Source of the DNA: Saonia flava
GTDB lineage: Bacteria; Bacteroidota; Bacteroidia; Flavobacteriales; Flavobacteriaceae
Assembly: GCF_011927795.1 (NCBI RefSeq)
Contig: NZ_JAATJJ010000001.1
Coordinates: 1,016,666 to 1,080,665 of the forward strand
Reading direction: 5' to 3'
DNA: 64,000 nucleotides
Shown: one piece after another, positions 38,586 through 46,334 of the stretch
Layout of the letters: the number at the start of each line of letters is the position of its first letter
Position numbering within the stretch: position 1 is the stretch's first letter
The notes under the pieces: model-generated
What the model was told of the DNA's origin: nothing
The model's input: the letters and a program-made list of their open reading frames with translations, nothing else
Database searches by the model: none
Made by a program: the position numbers and the translations under genes

Positions 38586-39152
38586 TTGAACTTTTTGAGC
38601 CAAACTAAAGGACATACTGATATTGATGTTTTATTGCAATTGTGTTTAAATGGAAAACAAACAGCACAATTGGAAGTTTACAACCGCTACTATAAGGCAA
38701 TGTACAACACAGCTTTGAGGATTGTGAAAAATAGTGCTGAGGCCGAGGATGTTATGCAAGAATCATTTTTGAACGCGTTCACCAAACTGCAAACATTTAA
38801 AGGCGATGTAACTTTTGGATCCTGGTTAAAACGAATTGTAATCAACAACAGTATCTATCATTACAGAAAACAACAAAAAAGCAAGGAAGTTGGTCTGGAT
38901 GATATTCTGTATAAGGTCGAAGATAATGATGTGGTTGCCTCTGATCATGGCGCAACAGAACTGAAGGCTCAAAAAGTGATGGAGACCATGAAAAAATTAA
39001 AGGACAATTACAGAATTTCTTTGACCTTACATTTAATAGAAGGGTATGACTATGAAGAAATTAGCAATATAATGGATATGAGCTATGCAAATTGCAGAAC
39101 AACCATATCCAGAGCTAAAGAAAGCCTAAGGCAAAAAATGATAACAGCTTAA
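38586..39152 (+). CDS. ECF-type RNA polymerase sigma factor
   Basis: 188 residues. Region 2 shows ALRIVKNSAEAEDVMQESFLNAF and WLKRIVINN; region 4 shows DYEEISNIMDMSYANCRTTISRAKESLR. The start must be TTG at 38586: an in-frame TAA lies at 38577-38579 and there is no ATG before region 2. Two bases separate it from the next gene, a putative anti-sigma factor. It likely controls its own operon, which encodes two exported beta-rich proteins. Confidence 0.9.
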   Translation: MNFLSQTKGHTDIDVLLQLCLNGKQTAQLEVYNRYYKAMYNTALRIVKNSAEAEDVMQESFLNAFTKLQTFKGDVTFGSWLKRIVINNSIYHYRKQQKSKEVGLDDILYKVEDNDVVASDHGATELKAQKVMETMKKLKDNYRISLTLHLIEGYDYEEISNIMDMSYANCRTTISRAKESLRQKMITA

Positions 39153-39154
39153 TA

Positions 39155-39715
39155 ATGAAAAAAGAAAATTTAGAAACCTTATTTAAAAACCTTGAAGGCT
39201 CTTTTGATATGGAAGAACCAAAGGTTGGCCATGAGGAACGTTTTTTGGAAAGGCTGAACAACAACCAGCAAACTGTTAGTTTGCATAAAAGGAAAACATG
39301 GTGGAAGCCATTGTCAATAGCTGCTTCCATTGTATTGCTTATCTCGGTTGGTACCGGTCTTTTTTTTAAGAGCACACCAAGTATTGATGAACAAGTGGCT
39401 GAAATTTCGCCTGAAGCATCCCAAACTGAATTTTACTTTGTGAATTTAATCAATGAACAAATAAAGCAGCTGGAAAGCGAAAGCACTCCAGAAACACAAA
39501 AAATAATAGATGATACTTTATTCCAACTTAAAAAATTGGAAACCAATTATGAGGTTTTGGAGCAAGACCTTTTAAAAGGTGGTAACAGCAAGCTCATCTT
39601 AAGTGCGATGATTACCAACTTCCAAACAAGAATTGACCTTTTACAAGAGGTATTAAACCAAGTAGAAAGAATTAAAAATTTAAAAAATTACGATGATGAA
39701 AACTTTACTATATAA
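39155..39715 (+). CDS. Putative anti-sigma factor, membrane protein
   Basis: 186 residues: a cytoplasmic N-terminal part of about 48 residues (MEEPKVGHEERFLERLNN), one membrane helix (about 52-69) and a periplasmic domain with heptad-like helices. This layout and its place right after the ECF sigma gene make it the likely cognate anti-sigma factor, though no zinc motif is present. Its 3' end overlaps the next gene by 23 bases. Confidence 0.72.
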   Translation: MKKENLETLFKNLEGSFDMEEPKVGHEERFLERLNNNQQTVSLHKRKTWWKPLSIAASIVLLISVGTGLFFKSTPSIDEQVAEISPEASQTEFYFVNLINEQIKQLESESTPETQKIIDDTLFQLKKLETNYEVLEQDLLKGGNSKLILSAMITNFQTRIDLLQEVLNQVERIKNLKNYDDENFTI

Positions 39716-40784
39716 ATATACCGCAGTAATTCTATTTTTCCTGCCTACTGTGCTTTTGGCAAATAATGGAGATCTTACGGGCAGGTACACTAAAGAAAAA
39801 ACAATTAAAAAAGAATACAATGTAAATCCCGATGCTTTGTTAAAAGTAAATAACAGCTATGGTAATCTCAACATTACCTCATGGAACGAGAATAGAGTGG
39901 TCATTGAGGTCCACATTAAAACCAACGGTAACAATGAGGAAAAAGTACAGAGAAAATTAGATCAAATCTCTGTTGATTTTGATGCAAACAACAGTATGGT
40001 CTCCGCAAGGACCATATTCAACAAAAATAAGAGCAGTTGGGGATGGAACTGGGGAAACAACAATGTAAACATGCAAATAAATTACACTATAAAGCTTCCT
40101 ATAAAGAATAGTGTAAACCTAAGCAATGATTATGGAAGTATTATTTTAGATAGAGTGGATGGCCATGCCAAAATAAATTGTGACTACGGTAGATTGGATA
40201 TAGGAGAGCTTAGAGGGCGTAACAATCAATTAAATTTTGATTACACATCCCGGTCTTCAATTGATTACATAAACAGTGGTGAAATAATAGCGGATTACTC
40301 AGGTTTCTCAATTAAAAAGGCCGGAGATTTAATTATAAAGGCTGATTATACCAATGCTGATGTTGAAAAAATGGGGAACCTTGAATATTCCAGTGACTAT
40401 GGTTCAATGGAGATTGGTGAGGCCAATAATGTACATGGCACAGGAGACTATATTAATGTTAGAGTTGGAAATGTACACGGCAGTGTAGATATTTCTGCCG
40501 ATTATGGCTCTGTGAAAATTGCCAATATGGAGGCAGATGCAGGGAACATAAATATTAGAACCGATTATACAGGAATCAAAATTGGATATGATTCGGGATA
40601 TTATTTTGATTTTGATATTACAACGGAATATGCAGGAGTAAGTGGCAAGGACGATTTTGAAATCAGCATTAGTATAGAAAAATCCCAAGAAAAACATTAC
40701 AAAGGGTATCGTGGAAAAGAAAATAGCGGCAACCATGTTTCTGTGGACAGTGAATATGGAAGCGTATCATTCAATAAAAATTAA
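39693..40784 (+). CDS. Exported DUF4097-type beta-helix protein
   Basis: 363 residues with a signal peptide (MMKTLLYKYTAVILFFLPTVLLA). The rest is a series of short beta strands with recurrent [SAT]DYG or DYT motifs (about ten copies, for example NDYGS, SDYGS, ADYGS, SEYGS), fitting a right-handed parallel beta-helix of the DUF4097 adhesin-like kind. It overlaps the anti-sigma gene and precedes a DUF2807 protein. Periplasmic or surface location; function unknown. Confidence 0.8.
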   Translation: MMKTLLYKYTAVILFFLPTVLLANNGDLTGRYTKEKTIKKEYNVNPDALLKVNNSYGNLNITSWNENRVVIEVHIKTNGNNEEKVQRKLDQISVDFDANNSMVSARTIFNKNKSSWGWNWGNNNVNMQINYTIKLPIKNSVNLSNDYGSIILDRVDGHAKINCDYGRLDIGELRGRNNQLNFDYTSRSSIDYINSGEIIADYSGFSIKKAGDLIIKADYTNADVEKMGNLEYSSDYGSMEIGEANNVHGTGDYINVRVGNVHGSVDISADYGSVKIANMEADAGNINIRTDYTGIKIGYDSGYYFDFDITTEYAGVSGKDDFEISISIEKSQEKHYKGYRGKENSGNHVSVDSEYGSVSFNKN

Positions 40785-40808
40785 TCAATCTAAAACAAGA
40801 AATCAATC

Positions 40809-41534
40809 ATGAAAAAATTAATGACACTAGGACTTGCACTATTAATGGTTGCCACCGTAACCGCACAATGGGGCAGAAAAATTAAGGGGAACGGTAACAT
40901 TGTGACCATTGAACGCTCTGTAGGAGATTATGACGCAGTAGCCCTTTCAGGCTTTTTCGATGTTGACTTGGTTGCCGGAACGGAGGGAGAACTCACCCTT
41001 AAAGGAGAAGAAAATTTATTGGAATACATTAAAACCGAGGTTAAAGATGGGAAATTAGTTATAAAAGTAGAAAAGGGTGTGAACCTTAGGCCATCTAATT
41101 GGAACGAAGGTATTCATGTAACAGTTCCTATTGAAAGTATCGATTCGGCAACCTTATCCGGATCTGGTGACATTGTTGGAGAAACTACTATCAAAACACG
41201 CCATTTTAAAACTTCTATTTCTGGGTCTGGGGATATTTCCTTGGATGTAGAAGCAGATACGGTAAGTGCCAATATGTCTGGCTCCGGTGATATTAAATTA
41301 AGTGGAAAAACAACAGATTTTGAAGTAAGTATTTCTGGGTCTGGGGATATTAAGGCCTATGATTTAGAGGCTGATAATGTGGATGCAAGAGTATCTGGAT
41401 CGGCAGATATTAAAGTAACTGTCAATGAAACATTAAAAGCCCGGGTAGCTGGTTCTGGAGATATTCATTACAGAGGAAATCCCAAAAAAATAGATTCTAA
41501 ATCTTCAGGTTCTGGCGATATTTCTAAAGGATAG
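40809..41534 (+). CDS. Exported head-GIN (DUF2807) protein
   Basis: 241 residues with signal peptide (MKKLMTLGLALLMVATVTAQ). It carries seven copies of the motif SGSGDI or a variant (SGSADI, AGSGDI), spaced about 18 residues, typical of the DUF2807 right-handed beta-helix. Last gene of the sigma/anti-sigma operon, 24 bases after the DUF4097 gene, and followed by a terminator. Function unknown; a cell-envelope role is likely. Confidence 0.85.
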   Translation: MKKLMTLGLALLMVATVTAQWGRKIKGNGNIVTIERSVGDYDAVALSGFFDVDLVAGTEGELTLKGEENLLEYIKTEVKDGKLVIKVEKGVNLRPSNWNEGIHVTVPIESIDSATLSGSGDIVGETTIKTRHFKTSISGSGDISLDVEADTVSANMSGSGDIKLSGKTTDFEVSISGSGDIKAYDLEADNVDARVSGSADIKVTVNETLKARVAGSGDIHYRGNPKKIDSKSSGSGDISKG

Positions 41535-41566
41535 ATTGAAATAAAAGTTGAGTTTATTCATCAAAT

Positions 41567-41594
41567 AAAAAAGCCCCAAATTGGGGCTTTTTTT
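41567..41594. terminator. Bidirectional terminator
   Basis: AAAAAGCCCCAA pairs with TTGGGGCTTTTT around 41568-41591, with T runs on both strands. It ends the sigma-factor operon (+) and the dienelactone hydrolase gene (-). Confidence 0.9.
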
Positions 41595-41610
41595 ATTTTA
41601 TATCATACAT

Positions 41611-42501
41611 TTATGATTTAAGTTTTTCTTTGAAAAAATCAAGGCTGCGTTTCCAAGCAAGATTGGCAGCGGCGTCATCATATCTAGGTGTAGTATTGTT
41701 ATGAAAACCATGGTTTACGTCTGGGTAAAAATGAGCCTTGTACTCAATTTTGTTTTCTTTAAGCACTTTTTCATAAGCAGGCCATCCTGCATTTACCCGT
41801 TCATCCAATCCTGCAAATTGAAGCATTAATGGAGCTTTTATCAATGCAGCTTCTTCATCTGATGGCTGTCCCCCATAAAAAGGAACGGCAGCAGCTAAAG
41901 AAGGAATTTTAACGGCCATCATATTAGAAATCCAACCTCCAAAACAAAATCCTACTACACCAACTTTTCCATTGCAATCCTCATGGTTCATTAGATATTC
42001 ATAAGCAGCTACAAAATCTTCCAACATTTCGTTGCGGTCCCGTTTCCTTTGCATGGTTCTTCCTTCATCGTCATTGCCTGGATATCCTCCAAGGGGAGAA
42101 AGGGCATCTGGCGCCAAGGTCATAAAGCCTTCCAAAGCAGCTCTTCTACCTACATCTTCTATATAAGGGTTTAACCCCCTATTCTCATGTACAACAACAA
42201 TTCCACCCAATTCACCCTTCGCCTCTAACGGTTTGGAAAAAAGTGCTTTAATATTACCACCACCTTTCGGGGAGTCATAATTAATAAATTCCGATTTTAA
42301 CCTAGGGTCACCAGGCTGTACCAAAATAGAGTCTATATAATTGGGCATTATAAAACTAAGAAGTGATGAAACAGTAACGCCTCCAACAGCATACAGGGAT
42401 AACTTTTTAAGAAATTGTTTCCTATCTATTTTATTGTGGGCATAGTCATCATAGAGATCGTATACCTCCTGATTTATGTCTTCCTTTGTGAGTTTTTTCA
42501 T
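41611..42501 (-). CDS. Dienelactone hydrolase family protein
   Basis: 296-residue alpha/beta hydrolase. The catalytic triad reads Cys186 (GFCFGG), Asp233 (LDERVNAG) and His264 (NHGFHN). About 40 N-terminal residues (DYAHNKIDRKQFLKKL) lead into a hydrophobic helix (about 36-53), typical of the membrane-anchored or exported form. The substrate is not known; no aromatic degradation genes are near. Confidence 0.88.
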   Translation of the reverse strand: MKKLTKEDINQEVYDLYDDYAHNKIDRKQFLKKLSLYAVGGVTVSSLLSFIMPNYIDSILVQPGDPRLKSEFINYDSPKGGGNIKALFSKPLEAKGELGGIVVVHENRGLNPYIEDVGRRAALEGFMTLAPDALSPLGGYPGNDDEGRTMQRKRDRNEMLEDFVAAYEYLMNHEDCNGKVGVVGFCFGGWISNMMAVKIPSLAAAVPFYGGQPSDEEAALIKAPLMLQFAGLDERVNAGWPAYEKVLKENKIEYKAHFYPDVNHGFHNNTTPRYDDAAANLAWKRSLDFFKEKLKS

Positions 42502-42630
42502 ATCATACAGTTTAAAAATTGACTTTAAGTAAATTCAACTTATTTATTTCCAACCTATTAAAATTCAGATAAAAAAGAAGAAAACACAAATTTTTCTGTT
42601 TAAAAAACTTAATTCAACTCCCCTATTGTT

Positions 42631-42743
42631 CACCCTTGTCAATAAAATAGCTCCCGCAACAAAAAACAATCCCAGGAATATAGTAGCAGTTCTCATGTTG
42701 CTCACCTGGGCCACAAAACCGTCAGGGAAATTACTAATGATAA
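42631..42743 (-). pseudogene. Remnant of the 3' end of an MFS transporter gene
   Basis: About 113 bases that match the 3' end of the intact transporter gene at 44040-44152 with some 16 differences (about 86% identity by eye). Read on the minus strand it keeps the frame of the transporter's last helix: FVAQVSNMRTATIFLGLFF against FVAQVSSMRNATIFLGLFF. It starts within a few bases of the stop of the CBM9-like gene, so that gene sits between the intact transporter and the fragment. Best explained by a duplication of the transporter, most of which was lost or replaced. Confidence 0.85.
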
Positions 42744-42748
42744 AAAGA

Positions 42749-43846
42749 TTATACTTTCTTTAAAACCCCTTCCTCATTAATAATGAAAATTTTGTCTGAT
42801 TCTTTTATTCTTATCTTGAATTCAAAACCGAAATTGGTCTTATAAAATGTAGCTATAATTGGTTCTTTTTCAGAAAATTTAACAGAAACATTCTTTATTT
42901 TTCCAACTTTCAGATTCATAAATTCCTTTAATGAACCAAATTTTGTTTGTCTAAACAATGCATAGGCTACCTGCTGTATTTCCATCTCCTCATTTTCTTT
43001 GTATACAACCCCTAATGACGAGACTTCATTCGTAAACTGCAGTACCCCCCACTTCTCTGGTTCGTGCATATTTATAACTTTTTGGTTGCTCCACACCCAA
43101 TTATATTCTTTTAGAAATTTGTCATTGACTTTTTTTCTTTGATATTTCGAATCTACAATATCATAATTCCATTCTACTCTAGAAAAATTAATTCGCCATT
43201 GATCTCCATTATCAATTTTTGGATAGGGTTTTAACCCTAACTCCATAAGCGCTTTCATAGGAATAGCCATCTCAACACTCCACATGGAATCTATATCAGA
43301 GGAATCGTTTATTGTACCATTAATGTGCACTGCAGATTTTAATTTGTTAAGATTCCAATGATTATTTGGTTTTCCACTACTTCTATAGGGTTTATCCAAC
43401 AATAAATCCCAAACAGTTCCCAATGCATTTATTTCAATTTCTGCATAATTTTTTGTAGTCCCAGACGGGTCTATAAATACTTCGAAATCATTATTATAAA
43501 AAATGACTTCATCCCTGTTTTTAATATCTGCCCAAATATGGGGCTCCTCCATTTCAGAGTAAACATATAGATATTCTTCATCCCATAGCATTTTAATCTT
43601 AGTATCATACTTTGGAGTGTCAATTCCCTCTATATCAATAAAGGAATCCGAAAATTTGGCCATTTTCCAACTAGATTCATTTGAAATCCCGTCAATTACT
43701 ATATCTCCCTCGTTTTTTGAAACTATGTAGTGTTTAGGTACCACTATGTCCTCAGTTACATCTATATATGAAGTTAATTTTTCATTCATTCCATGCTTAC
43801 ATGAAAAGCAAACGAATATGGCTACCAATAATGGTATCTGTCTCAC
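42749..43846 (-). CDS. Carbohydrate-binding family 9-like lipoprotein
   Basis: 365 residues with a lipoprotein signal (lipobox ending at Cys16, FVCFSC). The main domain (about 45-275) resembles CBM9-like beta-sandwiches: DGISNESSWKMAKFSDSFIDI, MLWDEEYLYVYSEMEEPHIWA and NDFEVFIDPSG. Such proteins bind sugars or glycoside ends at the envelope. It sits between the MFS transporter and a fragment of a duplicated transporter, a sign of recent rearrangement. The C-terminal 90 residues are unassigned. Confidence 0.75.
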   Translation of the reverse strand: MRQIPLLVAIFVCFSCKHGMNEKLTSYIDVTEDIVVPKHYIVSKNEGDIVIDGISNESSWKMAKFSDSFIDIEGIDTPKYDTKIKMLWDEEYLYVYSEMEEPHIWADIKNRDEVIFYNNDFEVFIDPSGTTKNYAEIEINALGTVWDLLLDKPYRSSGKPNNHWNLNKLKSAVHINGTINDSSDIDSMWSVEMAIPMKALMELGLKPYPKIDNGDQWRINFSRVEWNYDIVDSKYQRKKVNDKFLKEYNWVWSNQKVINMHEPEKWGVLQFTNEVSSLGVVYKENEEMEIQQVAYALFRQTKFGSLKEFMNLKVGKIKNVSVKFSEKEPIIATFYKTNFGFEFKIRIKESDKIFIINEEGVLKKV

Positions 43847-44024
43847 TTTAGAATAATTTAAGTTTTGTTTTCTTTAATTCTTTTGATTCTTCCCTTTTTT
43901 TGATTTTTTGAGCAACGCTATATTTACCCCAAGGAAATACCTAAACGATATGCTCACTAAAGTATGGAAGAATTTCATAGTTCTAAAACTGATTGAACAA
44001 AAAAAATCTTATTTCATGGACTCT

Positions 44025-45404
44025 TTAATCCCTTTTTTTTACCCTGGTCAATAAAATAGCTCCCGCTACAAAAAACAATCCCAGGAATATAGTAGCATTC
44101 CTCATACTGCTTACTTGGGCCACAAAACCATAAAGAAAAGTACCTATGATAATTCCTATTTTTTCGGATACATCATAAAAACAGAAAAATGAAGTGGTAT
44201 CAGTAGTTTCGGGCAAAAATTTAGAATAAGTAGATCTTGATAAAGCCTGTATTCCCCCCATTACCATACCCACACACCCTGCCGCTATGTAAAAATCCAT
44301 TGGTGTCACCATAAAATAGGCATAGATGCAGATAAGCACCCAAAGTATATTTACAAAAATTAGGGTTCTTATGTTTCCAAAAGCCTTGGAAGCCATAGCC
44401 GTCAAAGTAGCTCCCAAAATGGCCACTACTTGAATAACCAAAATACTTACAATTAGACCAGTAGTACGGTTATCATCCGTTCCCCATGCTATTTCTTCCT
44501 CCCCAAAATAAGCCGCAATCAACATAATGGTCTGTACTGCCATACTGTACACAAAAAAAGCTCCCAAATACCTTTTTAATTTGGTTTCTTTGCCCAATTG
44601 ATTCCATACCCCTTTCAACTCCCTAAAGCCATTGAGAATTATATTTTTTCGTTCCCCTTCCCTTTTGTTTCCTTTTGGTAAATGCCTAAAAGTATACTGA
44701 CTAAATAAAATCCACCAAAATCCAACAGTAACAAAAGAAACCTTCATTGCCTCCAGTGAGGCTATATTTTTTGAATTCGTAATAGCTGTACTAAGTTCCT
44801 CTTCTGTGCCATTTTCCTTGATATATTCTGAGATACCCACATCGAAACCAAATAACTCCGGCCTCATTACCATAGCCAAATTTACCAATAACAAAATAAC
44901 GCTGCCTACATATCCCAAAGAGAAACCCTTGGCGCTTATACGATCATGTTGATCAGGAAAGGCAATATCCGGCAAATAAGAGTTATTAATGGCAAAACTT
45001 ACCCAAAACCCCACAAGACCAAAAAAATAGCAGGCCAAGCTAATATATATATTCTCCAAAGAGAACCAATAAAGCCCTATGCAAGAAACTCCGCCCAAAT
45101 AGCAAAAGAACTTCATAAAGACCTTCTTATTACCCAAATAATCTGCAATACCTGATAGTAGAGGAATTATAAGTGCTATAAATATAAAGGCCAAAGACGT
45201 AACATAGCTTATAAGTGGAGCACGGGCAATTTCACCACCAAAAACTGTAACCTTTTCTATTTCCGCTGTCCTAAAAAGAGCGCCATAAAAAATCGGGAAT
45301 ATGGCCGATGCTATGACCAAACTGTATACAGAATTTGCCCAATCGTAAAATGCCCACGCGTTTAAAAGTTTCTTACTTCCCTTGATTGCCAATGCTCTTG
45401 TCAT
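44025..45404 (-). CDS. MFS transporter, UMF1/Atg22-like
   Basis: 459 residues with about twelve membrane helices. The opening AWAFYDWANSVYSLVIASAIFP is the hallmark of the UMF1/Atg22-like MFS family, which exports amino acids or other small metabolites in eukaryotes; bacterial substrates are unknown. The final helix GATIFLGLFF-type segment is duplicated as a remnant at 42631-42743. Its place near GH31 and a CBM9-like gene hints at sugar transport, by inference. Confidence 0.82.
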   Translation of the reverse strand: MTRALAIKGSKKLLNAWAFYDWANSVYSLVIASAIFPIFYGALFRTAEIEKVTVFGGEIARAPLISYVTSLAFIFIALIIPLLSGIADYLGNKKVFMKFFCYLGGVSCIGLYWFSLENIYISLACYFFGLVGFWVSFAINNSYLPDIAFPDQHDRISAKGFSLGYVGSVILLLVNLAMVMRPELFGFDVGISEYIKENGTEEELSTAITNSKNIASLEAMKVSFVTVGFWWILFSQYTFRHLPKGNKREGERKNIILNGFRELKGVWNQLGKETKLKRYLGAFFVYSMAVQTIMLIAAYFGEEEIAWGTDDNRTTGLIVSILVIQVVAILGATLTAMASKAFGNIRTLIFVNILWVLICIYAYFMVTPMDFYIAAGCVGMVMGGIQALSRSTYSKFLPETTDTTSFFCFYDVSEKIGIIIGTFLYGFVAQVSSMRNATIFLGLFFVAGAILLTRVKKRD

Positions 45405-45410
45405 ATACTA

Positions 45411-45443
45411 AAAATAAAAAAGCTGCTCCAAAAAGAACAGCTT
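45411..45443 (-). terminator. Terminator following the M48 peptidase gene
   Basis: On the minus strand AAGCTGTTC (45443-45435) pairs with GAGCAGCTT (45428-45420, one G-U pair), followed by a T run. It separates the peptidase gene from the MFS gene. Confidence 0.7.
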
Positions 45444-45471
45444 CGAATATACAATTAATAATTTCTTTGCA

Positions 45472-46281
45472 TTAATAATATGATACTACGCCATATTTAG
45501 CAGCCTCTTCTTTTGCCAAGGGTGCCCAAGCCGTAAGATTAGCTATTCTAGTATCGTTTGATGGATGCGTACTCATAAACTCAGGTGGAGCTTCCCCCCC
45601 GCTATTTGCTTTCATTCTTTTCCATAGTTCGGCAGCTTCATCTGGATTATAACCAGCAATTGCCATAATTTGCAAACCTATCCTATCTGCTTCTGTTTCA
45701 TGGCTTCTACTAAATGGAAGCATTACACCTAATTGAGAACCCAAACCATATGCTTGATTGAACATATTACGTTTTTGTGGATCTTGAATGGCTACATTAC
45801 CTGCAACAGCTCCTAACTGTTGTAATGTACCTGCACTCATTCTTTGAGCACCATGATCGGCCAGGGCATGGGCCACCTCATGACCCATTATTACAGCTAC
45901 ACCTGTTTCTTGTTGCGCTATAGGAAGTATACCTGTATAGAATACAATCTTACCTCCTGGCATACACCAAGCATTCACCGTTTCATCTTTTACAAGATTG
46001 TATTCCCATTGATAGTCCTTAAGATAACCCGGGTATCCATTTGCTGCCAACCATCTTTCTGCAGCAGCGGAAATTCGTTGGCCAACTTTTCTTATCATAT
46101 TGGCTTCTGACGTACCAGTTATTGTTTCGTTCTCTCCCAAAAATTGATCATACTGTGCAAAAGCCATTGGAAAAATCTGGCTATTTGGGTAAAAATTTAA
46201 TACTTTCTTTCCCGTAAAAGGGTTTACTTTACATGAAGCAACTGCCAAAAAAATGGCAATTACCAATACTACTTTTTTCAT
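45472..46281 (-). CDS. M48 family metallopeptidase lipoprotein
   Basis: 269 residues with a lipobox at Cys17 (LAVASC). The zinc motif is HEVAH (134-138) and the third ligand is Glu in SHETEAD. This is the LoiP/BepA-type periplasmic M48 peptidase involved in outer-membrane quality control. It has a good -7 promoter box and a terminator, so it is a stand-alone gene. Confidence 0.92.
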   Translation of the reverse strand: MKKVVLVIAIFLAVASCKVNPFTGKKVLNFYPNSQIFPMAFAQYDQFLGENETITGTSEANMIRKVGQRISAAAERWLAANGYPGYLKDYQWEYNLVKDETVNAWCMPGGKIVFYTGILPIAQQETGVAVIMGHEVAHALADHGAQRMSAGTLQQLGAVAGNVAIQDPQKRNMFNQAYGLGSQLGVMLPFSRSHETEADRIGLQIMAIAGYNPDEAAELWKRMKANSGGEAPPEFMSTHPSNDTRIANLTAWAPLAKEEAAKYGVVSYY

Positions 46282-46313
46282 CTTGCTAATGTTAATGTTA
46301 GTGTTTATTTTAA

Positions 46314-46321
46314 CAAAGGTA
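46314..46321 (-). promoter_or_regulatory. -7 box of the M48 peptidase gene
   Basis: TACCTTTG on the minus strand, matching TAnnTTTG, 33 bases before the start. Confidence 0.5.
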
Positions 46322-46334
46322 ATTTACAAAAAAA

